Below, one piece after another: positions 1 through 7,991 of a stretch of DNA of 64,000 nucleotides (positions within the stretch are counted from its first letter, which is position 1; every line of letters begins with the position of its first letter). This stretch comes from Fuscovulum ytuae (GTDB lineage Bacteria > Pseudomonadota > Alphaproteobacteria > Rhodobacterales > Rhodobacteraceae). Position numbers and translations under genes: made by a program. The DNA is taken from NCBI RefSeq assembly GCF_029953595.1, contig NZ_CP124535.1, positions 1,830,001 to 1,894,000 of the forward strand. The letters run 5' to 3'. The notes below the pieces were generated by a model. That model was not told where the DNA came from and made no database searches. It saw nothing but the letters and a program-made list of their open reading frames with translations.

Positions 1-36
1 CGCGAGAAGCCCGCGCCTCAGCGTCAGGATGTCCAT
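1..36 (-). CDS. 5' end of an unidentified protein (cut by window edge)
   Basis: An ATG at 36-34 on the minus strand is preceded by a GGAGGGG Shine-Dalgarno stretch about 4 nt upstream, and an open frame (first residues MDILTLRRGLLA) continues off the window. It lies 145 nt downstream of the MttB-family gene on the same strand. A small CCCGCC/GGCGGG hairpin at 48-62 sits just upstream of the ribosome-binding site. Twelve codons are too few to assign a family. Confidence 0.4.
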   Translation of the reverse strand, partial: MDILTLRRGLLA

Positions 37-181
37 TGCCCCTCCGTCCCGCCAAAGGCGGGTATCCCCCGTCACAGCCCGACTTGCGCGGACTTTTCCC
101 CGAAAAGCAGGCTAGCCGCCACATCGCTGGACGCAAAGAAAAAATCCTGTGGCCTATGCAGAAGAGTGCGCGGAACGCCGA

Positions 182-1735
182 TCAGAAATCCGTCGGCGCG
201 CCGCCTTCCTGCTTGCGGCGGGCCACGAAGCGGCGCAACTCCTCTTGGTCGTCGCCGTTCATCGCCGGGGCCTCGAACTCTGCAAGGATCTGCTTATAGA
301 TCCGATGCGCCCGCTCCGGCGTCCAGACCGATCCGTCGATCTGCCACGCCTCATAATTGCGCCAATCGCTGACAAAGGGCGCATAGAAGGCGGTGGTATA
401 GCGTTCCTGTGTATGCTGGCAGCCGAAGTAATGGCCGTTCGGCCCCACTTCCTTGATGGCATCAAAGGCGATGTCATCTTCCGTCGTGGCAAACGTCGCC
501 TCTTCGAAATAGCGCTGGATCATCTGGAGGACTTCGCAATCCATCACGAATTTCTCGGGGCTAGCGATCAACCCGCCTTCAAGCCACCCGGCCGCGTGAT
601 AGACCATGTTGGTGCGCGACTGCACCGCCGCCCACAGGCTGTTTGATGTCTCCCACATCGCTTGCCCATCGGGGATATTCGCCGCGCAAACGCCCGATGA
701 CCGCATGGGCAGCTTGTAATGGCGCACCAATTGCCCGGTCATCTGCGTGGCGCGCATATATTCCGGCGTCCCAAAGGCGGGCGCGCCCGATTTCATGTCC
801 ACATTCGATGTAAAAGTGCCAATCGCCACCGGACAGCCCGGCGCGATATATTGCAACAGGGCAATCGCCGCCAAGGCCTCGGCCAAGGACAGGGCCACCG
901 CTCCCGCCATCGTCACCGGGGCCATCGCCCCTGCCAGCGTGAAAGGCGTCACCACCACGGGCTGCCCCCGCTTGGCAAGGCGCATCGCCCCGTCCAGCAT
1001 CGGGAAGTCATGCTTCAACGGGCTAACCGAGTTGATGTTGGTATACATCCGCGGTTTGGCCTGAAACTCCTCTTCCGTCAGGCCGCCCGCGATGCGGGTC
1101 ATTTCCATGACGTCTTCCACCCGCTCCGCGCCAAGCGAATAGGCATGCACGACCTTGTCCGTCAGCGTCAGCTTTTCATACAGGCAATCCAGATGGCGCA
1201 CCGACGGGTGAATATCGATCGGCTCTACCGGATAGCCACCCGCGATATGGATGCAGTTGAAATACTGCGTCAGCTTCATGAATTCCTTGAACGTTTCAAA
1301 GTCCCCCGACCGCTTGCCGCGCTCAAGGTCCCACGCATTGGGCGGGGATGAGACGTTCACAAAGACCATATGCTTGCCGCCGATGATCAGTTCCCGGTCC
1401 GGATTGCGCGGCGTGATGGTGAATTCGGATGGCGCATGCGACAGCATCTCCATCACGAAATCCTCGTCCATCTTCACATTGGTGCCCGTGACCTTGCAGC
1501 CCGCGCGCTTCAGATGCGCCACGGCGTCGGGGTTCAGAAATTCGATGCCGATCTCGCTCAGGATCCGCATTGCGCCTTTGTGGATGCGCTGCACGCCCTC
1601 GGCATCCAACGGCTCTACGGGGGCGTCCGGGTTTACCGGAATACGCCACGGCATCTGGTCGATGACGGCGGTGCCCGCGCGCTGCTTGTTTCCTGCCCGT
1701 CCCCCGGCGCGGCGCTTGCGCGGCTCTTCGTTCAT
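182..1735 (-). CDS. Trimethylamine methyltransferase (MttB) family protein, non-pyrrolysine
   Basis: A 517-residue cobalamin-dependent methyltransferase of the MttB superfamily. Members transfer a methyl group from a quaternary or tertiary amine (trimethylamine, glycine betaine, carnitine and others) to a corrinoid protein. The basic N-terminal 25 residues are low complexity; the family core begins near residue 38 (PLDAEGVQRIHKGAMRILSE). The frame has no internal amber codon, so it belongs to the non-pyrrolysine branch (MtgB-like) rather than true archaeal MttB. The start has GGAGG 5 nt upstream. No corrinoid protein or MtxA partner is visible in this window, so the substrate is open; a glycine-betaine-type substrate is an inference only. 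Confidence 0.85.
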   Translation of the reverse strand: MNEEPRKRRAGGRAGNKQRAGTAVIDQMPWRIPVNPDAPVEPLDAEGVQRIHKGAMRILSEIGIEFLNPDAVAHLKRAGCKVTGTNVKMDEDFVMEMLSHAPSEFTITPRNPDRELIIGGKHMVFVNVSSPPNAWDLERGKRSGDFETFKEFMKLTQYFNCIHIAGGYPVEPIDIHPSVRHLDCLYEKLTLTDKVVHAYSLGAERVEDVMEMTRIAGGLTEEEFQAKPRMYTNINSVSPLKHDFPMLDGAMRLAKRGQPVVVTPFTLAGAMAPVTMAGAVALSLAEALAAIALLQYIAPGCPVAIGTFTSNVDMKSGAPAFGTPEYMRATQMTGQLVRHYKLPMRSSGVCAANIPDGQAMWETSNSLWAAVQSRTNMVYHAAGWLEGGLIASPEKFVMDCEVLQMIQRYFEEATFATTEDDIAFDAIKEVGPNGHYFGCQHTQERYTTAFYAPFVSDWRNYEAWQIDGSVWTPERAHRIYKQILAEFEAPAMNGDDQEELRRFVARRKQEGGAPTDF

Positions 1736-1853
1736 CGCATCCTCCGTCGGGCACCCATCTGCACCCCGTCCGGCGCAGGATGACGAAGGCTATGGGCAAA
1801 TGACACTCTGCCCACGACGCATTCATGTCGTTTTTCGCAATGGGCCGCGCGCC

Positions 1854-2549
1854 TCAGGCCCTCAGACCGTCGATCCAGCCGCCCAGATGCCCGATATCGG
1901 GCAAGACGACATCGGCATGCGGGGCCAGTTCATCGGCCCCTGCGATCCCGGTCAGCACGGCCACGGCGCGCATCCCCGCGCGACGGCCCGCCTCAAGGTC
2001 ATGGCGGCTGTCCCCCACCATCGCCACCCGCGCCGGGTCAAGCCCCTGCTGCCGCGCGAAGGCCGCGCACATCCCCGGCCCCGGTTTCGGACCATGCCCG
2101 CTGTCATACCCCGCGATGTAATCGAAAAGATGGGTGATCCCATGCGCCGCCAGATGCGCCCGCGCCGCCTCTTCATTGTCATTGGTCGCCAACCCGATCC
2201 GCAGGCCCCGCGCCCTAAGCGCACCCAGCACTGCCGCCAGATCGACCGCTGGCAGCATCGGCGCGCCCTCGGCCATGCGGTTCAACCGATCTTCAAGGCC
2301 CTCTGCCGCAAAACCCGGCAAGGCTGCCGCCAAATCGCGGGCGATTTCGGTCGGCGTTCCTGCGATCACGATGCTGTCGGGATCAAACCGCCGCGCCGCC
2401 GGGTCAAAACCGATGGCCGCGCCAAGTTCCCCCGCAGAGATACCCGTTTCACTGGCCAGAACCTCCACCAATTGCGCGGCCCATGCCCCCCAACTGGCCC
2501 GAAAATCGAACAGCGTTCCGTCCTTGTCGAAGATAACGCCGTCGATCAT
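1854..2549 (-). CDS. HAD-superfamily hydrolase, phosphoglycolate phosphatase-like
   Basis: A 231-residue haloacid dehalogenase-type phosphatase. Motif I is FDKDGT, with nucleophile Asp8 and acid/base Asp10. A helical C1 cap occupies roughly residues 15-85. Motif II is LATND near residue 140, the motif III lysine lies in GPKPG, and motif IV is VGDSRHD. This layout matches Gph/PGP-like members that hydrolyse phosphoglycolate or similar small phosphomonoesters in the cytoplasm. It stands alone between the MttB-like and DUF3572 genes on the same strand, with gaps over 80 nt, so no substrate can be read from context. Confidence 0.85.
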   Translation of the reverse strand: MIDGVIFDKDGTLFDFRASWGAWAAQLVEVLASETGISAGELGAAIGFDPAARRFDPDSIVIAGTPTEIARDLAAALPGFAAEGLEDRLNRMAEGAPMLPAVDLAAVLGALRARGLRIGLATNDNEEAARAHLAAHGITHLFDYIAGYDSGHGPKPGPGMCAAFARQQGLDPARVAMVGDSRHDLEAGRRAGMRAVAVLTGIAGADELAPHADVVLPDIGHLGGWIDGLRA

Positions 2550-2632
2550 TGCTTTTCCCTTCCCGTGATCCGCGCCCGACTTTGACCACAGGCCGAAGGG
2601 AATGCAATCACGTCCGCGTCATCGCACAGAGC

Positions 2633-2911
2633 TTATGTCCAATGCGGCAACGCGCCCCCCGGCAACGCTGCCCGCGCCTGCATTGGCACCGTGTACTCCA
2701 GCCCCGCCCCATCACAGAACCCGACGATCCACGCATCGTCCTGCAACAGGAAATCCAACACCGCCGCAAGAAAAGCAGGCTGTCCCGCCGCCGCCGCCAC
2801 CTGTTCCGCCGTGGCCCCTGTCGCGCCAAGGAAAACGGGAAACAGCTCATCCTGCCCCGCCAACCATCCCAGCGCCTGCAAGGCCACCGTTTCCGCCCGC
2901 TCCACCTTCAT
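2633..2911 (-). CDS. DUF3572 family protein
   Basis: A 92-residue acidic, mostly helical protein matching DUF3572, a small alphaproteobacterial family. The characteristic stretches are an early ALGWLA segment and a central FLLQDDAWIVGFC motif near residues 53-65. No membrane segment or signal peptide is seen. It is divergent from the pleD-like gene, with 141 nt between their starts. This pairing with pleD recurs in alphaproteobacteria as I recall, but no biochemical function is known to me. Confidence 0.8.
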   Translation of the reverse strand: MKVERAETVALQALGWLAGQDELFPVFLGATGATAEQVAAAAGQPAFLAAVLDFLLQDDAWIVGFCDGAGLEYTVPMQARAALPGGALPHWT

Positions 2912-3052
2912 CGCAGCCTCCCCCGCACTGTCACGGAATCATGAAATTTGAACTCAGTGTGGAAAGTGTTTCTTAACGAATTGGTAATGGTTTCTCCACC
3001 AGACTGGGCCGTCCTCGGGCAGGTGCCCGACAGAGGGGTGGTCGGACGAAAG

Positions 3053-4426
3053 ATGGCGGCACGGATTCTGATCGTAGACGACGTGGCGACCAACCGCATC
3101 GTCCTGAAAGTGCGCCTTGCCTCTGTCTGCCACGATACGGTGTTGGCAGGCGATGGCCGTTCTGCCCTGCGCCTGATGCGGGACAGCGCGCCCGATCTGG
3201 TGCTGCTTGACCTCAACCTTCCCGATATGGACGGCTGCGATGTCTTGCGCAGCCTGCGCGCCGATCCGGCCACGCGCGACCTGCCGGTGATCGTCCATAC
3301 CGCCACCACCTCTGCCGCCGCCCGCTTCGCCGCATTCGAGGCCGGGGCCGATGACGTGCTGACGAAACCGGTGGATGACCACCTCCTTCTCGCCCGCATT
3401 CGCAGCCTTTTGCGGCGGCGTGAGCCCACCGATACGACGACGCCGCCGGAATTCACCCTGCAAGAGGCAAGCACCCCCTTCGATTGGCCCGGCCTGATTG
3501 CCTTGACGGATTTCAGCAAGACAGCAGGCCCAACGTTGCGCACCGATCTTGCCGCGCTCCTGCCGCATCAGATCGCACTGTGGGACCGTGAAATGGCGCT
3601 TGCCGCCGATCTGCCCGACGCCTCGGCCCAGCCCGACGCCTTCCTGATCGATGCCACGGGCGGCAATGGGTCCGCAGATCACACCGCCTCGGCCCTCCGC
3701 CTTTTGTCAGAACTGCGCGCAGCCCCGGCGCATCGCCATGCAGGCCTTGCCCTTCTGGCCGCGACGCCCGACGCCGCTGCCATGGCCTATGACCTTGGGG
3801 TGGATGAGGCCATCGTTCAGGGCAGCACGCCCGCCGAAATCGCGCATCGCCTGCACGGCCTTATCGCGCGGGGCCGGGCCGCCGCCTCGCGCCGCAGTGC
3901 GCTGCGCGACAATATCCGGCTTGCCCTGACTGATCCGCTGACCGGACTGTTCAACCGCCGCTATGCCCTGCGTCGCATGGGGGAAATGGCCGTGGATTCC
4001 GCACTCCGCGCTGCCAGCCTCGCGGTGATGATCGTCGATATCGACCGCTTCAAGACGGTAAATGACCGCCACGGTCATGCCACGGGCGATGCCGTGCTGG
4101 TCGAAGTCTCGTCTCGCCTGCGGCTGCAACTGGGGGATGCCGATCTTCTGGCCCGCATCGGGGGTGAGGAATTCCTCATCGCACTCTCTCGCCGCACCCC
4201 GGCCGAGGCGCAGGCGCTGGCGCAACGTCTTTGCGCCGCGATCAGCGACCGCCCGGTGACAGTGGCAGGCGCAGGGGCATCGGTGCCGGTCTCCATCTCC
4301 ATCGGCCTTGCCATGGCACGCCCCGGCACCCTGCCGGATGAGGCGATGGAAAGCGCAGACCGCGCCCTCCGCGCGGCCAAGACCCAAGGCCGAAACCGCG
4401 TCATCATGGGCAGTTCGGCGGCTTAA
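3053..4426 (+). CDS. pleD: PleD-type two-receiver diguanylate cyclase response regulator
   Basis: 457 residues with the PleD layout: receiver 1 (residues 2-120; acidic pocket D9/D10, phosphoacceptor Asp53 in LLDLNLPDMDG, Lys near 105), a degenerate second receiver (about 150-300), and a C-terminal GGDEF domain with GGEEF at 370-374 and substrate motif DIDRFKTVND. It makes c-di-GMP when phosphorylated and dimerised, and controls the motile-to-sessile switch in relatives. The frame is open 35 codons further upstream, but the ATG at 3053 starts exactly at the receiver and gives the family length. The usual RxxD inhibitory site five residues before GGEEF reads GDAD, so product inhibition through that site may be lost. 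The 3' end overlaps the convergent neighbour by 4 nt. Confidence 0.88.
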   Translation: MAARILIVDDVATNRIVLKVRLASVCHDTVLAGDGRSALRLMRDSAPDLVLLDLNLPDMDGCDVLRSLRADPATRDLPVIVHTATTSAAARFAAFEAGADDVLTKPVDDHLLLARIRSLLRRREPTDTTTPPEFTLQEASTPFDWPGLIALTDFSKTAGPTLRTDLAALLPHQIALWDREMALAADLPDASAQPDAFLIDATGGNGSADHTASALRLLSELRAAPAHRHAGLALLAATPDAAAMAYDLGVDEAIVQGSTPAEIAHRLHGLIARGRAAASRRSALRDNIRLALTDPLTGLFNRRYALRRMGEMAVDSALRAASLAVMIVDIDRFKTVNDRHGHATGDAVLVEVSSRLRLQLGDADLLARIGGEEFLIALSRRTPAEAQALAQRLCAAISDRPVTVAGAGASVPVSISIGLAMARPGTLPDEAMESADRALRAAKTQGRNRVIMGSSAA

Positions 4427-4950
4427 CCGCCCGGCCGCCCCTCATCGTGCCCGCCCCCGCGCGGCCCTCGCCGTAGCCTTTCCTCCAGACGGTCGGCAAA
4501 GCCCTGCCGCGCCTCCGGCGTCATCGCGGTCAACCGCTCCAACAGCAGATCCTGCCCAAGATCCAGCCGCTCCTGCATCCGCGCCCGCTGCCCCGTCATG
4601 ACAGCGCGCATCGCTTCCGGGTCGAACGGTTCGGCCCGCAAAACGACCAGCAAATCCCCGAATTCCGCCCGCATCGCCCGCCGCACCTCGCCCAAATTCG
4701 GCATGCGCGCGACAAAGTCGCGCCGGATGGCCGCACGGTCAGCCTGCGACAGCGCCTCGGTGAAGGGGCCAAGGTCAAGGTCGCGGACCATCCGGTCACG
4801 CGGCCCGCCGTCGCGCAGGATCGCCCCGACAACCAGCCCCACCACCAACAGGTTCAACGCCACCGAAATCCCCAGCGCGATGCGCAGGCCGCGCAAGGAT
4901 TTCTGCGGCGGCACAGGCGGTGGGGTCATGTCTTGCACCGGATCAACCAT
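4423..4950 (-). CDS. Membrane-anchored periplasmic heavy-metal sensor (CnrX/Spy-like)
   Basis: A 175-residue protein with a proline-rich cytoplasmic N terminus, one membrane span at about residues 22-45, and a helical periplasmic domain rich in Arg, Met and acidic residues (about 50-160), ending in a Gly/Arg/His-rich tail. This matches the periplasmic heavy-metal sensor/CpxP-Spy fold family that includes CnrX of the CnrYXH system. It is last in an apparent operon of EF-hand protein, ECF sigma factor and one-span membrane protein, starting 3 nt after the preceding stop. The likely role is sensing metal or envelope stress and releasing the sigma factor. Metal specificity cannot be read, since conserved Cys/His sites are not obvious. 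Confidence 0.7.
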   Translation of the reverse strand: MVDPVQDMTPPPVPPQKSLRGLRIALGISVALNLLVVGLVVGAILRDGGPRDRMVRDLDLGPFTEALSQADRAAIRRDFVARMPNLGEVRRAMRAEFGDLLVVLRAEPFDPEAMRAVMTGQRARMQERLDLGQDLLLERLTAMTPEARQGFADRLEERLRRGPRGGGHDEGRPGG

Positions 4951-4953
4951 CGC

Positions 4954-5340
4954 TCAATTCCCCTCCAGCAGCACGTCAATACCGGGGATCAGTTCCACCG
5001 TCTCCAGCGGCGCCCCCAACATCGCCTCATCCAGCCCCGCCAGCCCGGCAGGCTGCACAAGGCCGAGGAACAGGCCCGTCACCGCCGCCGTTCCCATCCC
5101 GGCGACCGCCCCGGCCCCGCCGAAAGCCCATGTCAGCCGCGCCCATAGCCCCGGCCCGCGCTGGCGCGGACCCGGGGCTGCAACCACGGCCTTGGGTTGC
5201 TCGGCCAAAGCATCGGCCAGAACCCGCGCCATCAGCGCCTCGGATGGTGCGGGCCGCGCCGCCCGCGCCATGGCGAACAGATCGTCCAGCCCGGCTTCCG
5301 CCCGATCCTCAGGCCGCATCCCGTCATTCCCCATCGTCAT
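4954..5340 (-). CDS. One-span membrane protein, candidate anti-sigma factor
   Basis: A 128-residue protein with a soluble N terminus (residues 1-70, including a PSEALMARVLADALAEQP helix), a Gly/Ala/Leu membrane span at about 72-96 and a short periplasmic C terminus. The start overlaps the sigma-factor stop by 17 nt, indicating translational coupling. Position directly after an ECF sigma gene, small size and topology suggest an anti-sigma factor like CnrY. No zinc-binding HxxxCxxC ZAS motif is present, so it is not a classical zinc anti-sigma factor. I do not recognise a named family; the function is inferred from context only. Confidence 0.6.
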   Translation of the reverse strand: MTMGNDGMRPEDRAEAGLDDLFAMARAARPAPSEALMARVLADALAEQPKAVVAAPGPRQRGPGLWARLTWAFGGAGAVAGMGTAAVTGLFLGLVQPAGLAGLDEAMLGAPLETVELIPGIDVLLEGN

Positions 5341-5932
5341 AGCCCAGCTCCTCGCGCCGCCCCGACAAGATCGCGGTCAGCGCCCGTTTGGCGCGGGCGG
5401 TCAGACTTTCCACCGCCTCCACACCGATGTCCATCACCGCGGCAATTTCGGGATTTCCCAACCCCTCGATATGCCGCAGCACCACCGCCTGCCTCTGCCG
5501 CTCTGGCAGCGCATCCAACGCCGCCTGCAAGGCCCCCATCCGGTCGGCCTCCATCAGCCCGGCCTCGACGCCCTTCGCGCCATCCGCCACTTCGGGTGCC
5601 TCGTCCAGCGCCCCAGCCGGACGGCGCTTTCGCGCGCGCAGCCTGTCGGTGCAAATATTCGTCACCACCCGATAGACCCATGTCGATACCTGCGCCTCCC
5701 CAGCCCGCCAGCCGGGGGCCGCCCGCCACAACCGCAGCATCGCCTCCTGCGCCACATCCTCGGCCTCTGCCGCATCGCCCAGCATCCGCGCCGCATAGCC
5801 GAGCACGCGCGGCACCAACCGCGCCGTCAGAACCCGCGCCGCGACCGGATCGCCCGCCGCATAGCGTGCCAACACCGCCTCATCCGAGGCGGCGGCCATC
5901 GCTTCGGCCTGCATGTCGCGTGGCATGTCCAT
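5324..5932 (-). CDS. ECF-type RNA polymerase sigma factor
   Basis: A 202-residue sigma-70 family protein with only regions 2 and 4. Region 2 (about residues 23-100) includes the core-binding and -10 recognition helices with DAAEAEDVAQEAMLRLW and STWVYRVVTNICTDRLR. Region 4 (about 135-190) has LPERQRQAVVLRHIEGLGNPEIA and the recognition helix after it. It would direct RNA polymerase to a stress regulon. It follows the EF-hand gene by 78 nt and is followed, overlapping, by a one-span membrane protein and a CnrX-like sensor, so release from the membrane by a periplasmic signal is likely. I could not identify a convincing autoregulated promoter. Confidence 0.9.
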   Translation of the reverse strand: MDMPRDMQAEAMAAASDEAVLARYAAGDPVAARVLTARLVPRVLGYAARMLGDAAEAEDVAQEAMLRLWRAAPGWRAGEAQVSTWVYRVVTNICTDRLRARKRRPAGALDEAPEVADGAKGVEAGLMEADRMGALQAALDALPERQRQAVVLRHIEGLGNPEIAAVMDIGVEAVESLTARAKRALTAILSGRREELGYDDGE

Positions 5933-6010
5933 CCTGCCTCGGGCTTAGCTCGTCATGCGCTGTCCTGCAAATCCCGCGCGCCCGATCCGACGCGCGGGAC
6001 CCTTCATTCG

Positions 6011-6574
6011 TTACTGATCGCCACCGAACCAACGGTTCCAGCCACCATGACCGTCGCGCCCATGCCCCCGGCCTTCACCGCGGTTCCCCCGCATTTCGGC
6101 CATCATGGTCCGCCCGGCCTCGATCTCGGCCTCGCTCAGCGCGCCATCGCCATCGCTGTCCAGCCGCTCGAACATCTGCTGCGGCGCGGGACGCACCGAC
6201 AGTTCCGCCACAGTCAGCAAGCCGTCGCCATCCGCGTCATGCCGCTCAACCATCTGCGCGGCCTGCGCTTCGGCCCGCGCCTGCATCCGCGCCATGGTCA
6301 GCGTGGCAAGTTCCGCCGCCGACAGCTTGCCATCCTTGTCGGCATCCGCCGCCACAACCTCGGCCGCACGATAGGCCTGCATCTCATCCTGCGTCAGCTT
6401 GCCGTCCTTGTCCGCATCTGCCACCGCAAAATCCAGCGTCGCCAAGGGACCACCCGCCCCCATACCGCCGCCCATACCGCCCCCCGCCCGATCGGCCAAG
6501 GCCGCCGTCGACACGGCCGCCCCCGTCAGGGCCGCCAAGGTCAGAACCATCATCGTCTTGCGCATCGCCGTCAT
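6011..6574 (-). CDS. Exported four-EF-hand calcium-binding protein
   Basis: A 187-residue protein with a signal peptide (KTMMVLTLAALTGAAVSTAALA, cut near residue 27), a Gly/Met-rich linker (30-43) and four canonical EF-hand loops at residues 53-64, 77-88, 113-124 and 139-150. Each loop has Asp at 1, 3 and 5, Gly at 6 and Glu at 12. The C terminus is Gly/Arg/His-rich. It should bind Ca2+ in the periplasm or be secreted. The start is supported by GAGGAG 9 nt upstream. It is first in an apparent operon with an ECF sigma factor and a CnrX-like sensor, suggesting a role in sensing or buffering cations. All four loops look intact. Confidence 0.85.
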   Translation of the reverse strand: MTAMRKTMMVLTLAALTGAAVSTAALADRAGGGMGGGMGAGGPLATLDFAVADADKDGKLTQDEMQAYRAAEVVAADADKDGKLSAAELATLTMARMQARAEAQAAQMVERHDADGDGLLTVAELSVRPAPQQMFERLDSDGDGALSEAEIEAGRTMMAEMRGNRGEGRGHGRDGHGGWNRWFGGDQ

Positions 6575-6772
6575 CGCTCGTCACTCCTCATTTCGGGCCT
6601 AGGCATCTTTGCCGCCCTTCTGAACGTCAAACGCCGCGCCCCGCGCGTTCCGTCGCCGCCGCGCGCAACTTTTTGCAAAGTCCCCGCGCTGTGGCGATCT
6701 GTCCCCTCCCCCGAGAGTGGCGCTTTGGGCTAGCTAGGCACCTTCGGCCCAATCCGGCCCAAGGTGACCCCA

Positions 6773-7186
6773 ATGCCCGACGGACATTTCCAGCAAGACG
6801 ATCTGCGCGAGGATCTTCTCGAAGACCGCCCTCTCGGTCAGGCGATGCTGCGCGGCTGGCGGCGGCGCTGCCCCTGCTGTGGTGCGGGCCCACTCCTGCG
6901 CGGCTATCTCAAGGTCCGGGAAAGCTGCCCCGTCTGCGGCGAGGCGCTGCATCACCAACGGGCCGACGACGGTCCCGCCTATCTGACGATCCTGATCGTC
7001 GGCCATCTGATGGCCCCCGTGATCCTCTGGGTCTTCACCACATGGCGGCCCGACCCGCTTATCCTTGCCTCCGTCTTTTCGGTGGGCACGGTTGCGCTTT
7101 CGCTCTACCTTCTGCCCCGGCTGAAAGGGGCCTTGGTGGCGGTGCAATGGGCGAAACGGATGCACGGGTTCGGGGGCAAGCGGTGA
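6773..7186 (+). CDS. DUF983 family membrane protein
   Basis: A 137-residue protein with a zinc-ribbon-like pair of CxxC motifs (Cys33/36 and Cys52/55), followed by two membrane helices (about 67-90 and 95-115). This is the DUF983 pattern; family members often lie near cytochrome oxidase genes but have no established activity known to me. A GTG at 6764 is also in frame. I chose the ATG at 6773 because AAGGTGA sits 5-7 nt upstream as a Shine-Dalgarno site. The stop overlaps the GTG start of the Nudix gene, so the two are coupled. Confidence 0.8.
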   Translation: MPDGHFQQDDLREDLLEDRPLGQAMLRGWRRRCPCCGAGPLLRGYLKVRESCPVCGEALHHQRADDGPAYLTILIVGHLMAPVILWVFTTWRPDPLILASVFSVGTVALSLYLLPRLKGALVAVQWAKRMHGFGGKR

Positions 7187-7824
7187 CCGAGGCAACAGCG
7201 GCAGAGCAGATCCGCCCCGCCGCAACAACCGTTCTTCTGCGTCGCACGGCCAATGGCCCGCAGGTCCTGATGGGCCAGCGCGGCGCGGGCGCGGCCTTCA
7301 TGCCGTCAAAATATGTCTTTCCCGGGGGGGGCGTGGACGCCTCCGATCACCGCCCGCTTACGCCCGGCCTTCTGGGCGATGCCTGCCTGTCCCGGCTCGG
7401 ACAGCATCTGCCAGACCCCGCGCCCTCGCCCGCCGCCCTCGCCACCGCTGCCCTGCGCGAATTGCAGGAAGAGACGGGCCTCACCCTTGGCCCCGCCACC
7501 ACCGAGGCCCCCGCCCTGCGCTTCATCTTCCGCGCCATCACGCCGCCGGGTCGTTCCCGCCGCTTCGACGCGCGTTTCTTCCTGATCGAAGCTGATCGCA
7601 TCGCGGGCGACCCCGACGATTTCTCGGCCGCTTCGGACGAATTGTCCCACCTCCACTGGATCGGCACGGGCGAGGCGCGCGCCCTCGACCTGCCCTTCAT
7701 CACCGAGGTCGTTCTGGCCGAGATCGCAGCCCTTACCGCGCACGCCCCCCTCGGCCTGAGTGAGGGCGGGGTCCCCTTCTTCGACAATTCCGGCCCGATC
7801 CCCACCTTCCGCCGCCTGCGCTAG
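7183..7824 (+). CDS. Nudix hydrolase (NUDT19/CoA diphosphatase-like branch)
   Basis: 213 residues starting at a GTG that overlaps the stop of the DUF983 gene (GTGA). The Nudix box is partial: metal-binding RELQEETG near residues 91-98 is intact, but the usual Gly-x5-Glu segment is separated by an insertion after FPGGG (about 45-49). This arrangement is seen in Nudt7/Nudt19-like enzymes that cut CoA or acyl-CoA pyrophosphates. The substrate is therefore probably a nucleoside-diphosphate-linked compound such as CoA, inferred from the architecture. Upstream in-frame sequence is open for a long way but belongs to the antisense of other genes. Confidence 0.8.
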   Translation: MTEATAAEQIRPAATTVLLRRTANGPQVLMGQRGAGAAFMPSKYVFPGGGVDASDHRPLTPGLLGDACLSRLGQHLPDPAPSPAALATAALRELQEETGLTLGPATTEAPALRFIFRAITPPGRSRRFDARFFLIEADRIAGDPDDFSAASDELSHLHWIGTGEARALDLPFITEVVLAEIAALTAHAPLGLSEGGVPFFDNSGPIPTFRRLR

Positions 7825-7854
7825 CCCCGCCAAAGGCCCCAGCGCACCGATCCC

Positions 7855-7877
7855 TTCATCTTGGCCCAAATACTCAA
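7855..7877. repeat. Dispersed CATCTTGGCCCAAATACTC repeat, copy 1
   Basis: A 23-nt stretch containing CATCTTGGCCCAAATACTC, just after the Nudix stop codon. An identical copy lies directly before the lpd terminator at 34838-34861. Both copies sit downstream of gene 3' ends, in the same orientation relative to the upstream gene. Confidence 0.6.
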
Positions 7878-7921
7878 ACCGCATCGCTAACCCCTGCACC
7901 ACGCCGCAGGATTTTCCCCCA

Positions 7922-7943
7922 TAGGATGGGCCATCGGCCCATC
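7922..7943. repeat. Palindromic GATGGGCC element (GTAGGATGGGC family)
   Basis: GATGGGCC and its complement GGCCCATC flank a 3-nt loop, with a leading TAG. This is the most upstream of at least six related intergenic palindromes in the window (see 19907, 19952, 23876, 26070 and 32870). It lies in the convergent gap between the Nudix and ImuA-like genes. Confidence 0.6.
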
Positions 7944-7991
7944 ACCCCAAAGAAGCGCCAACGAACCCGCGCGGCACGCGCAAGGCGGCGC

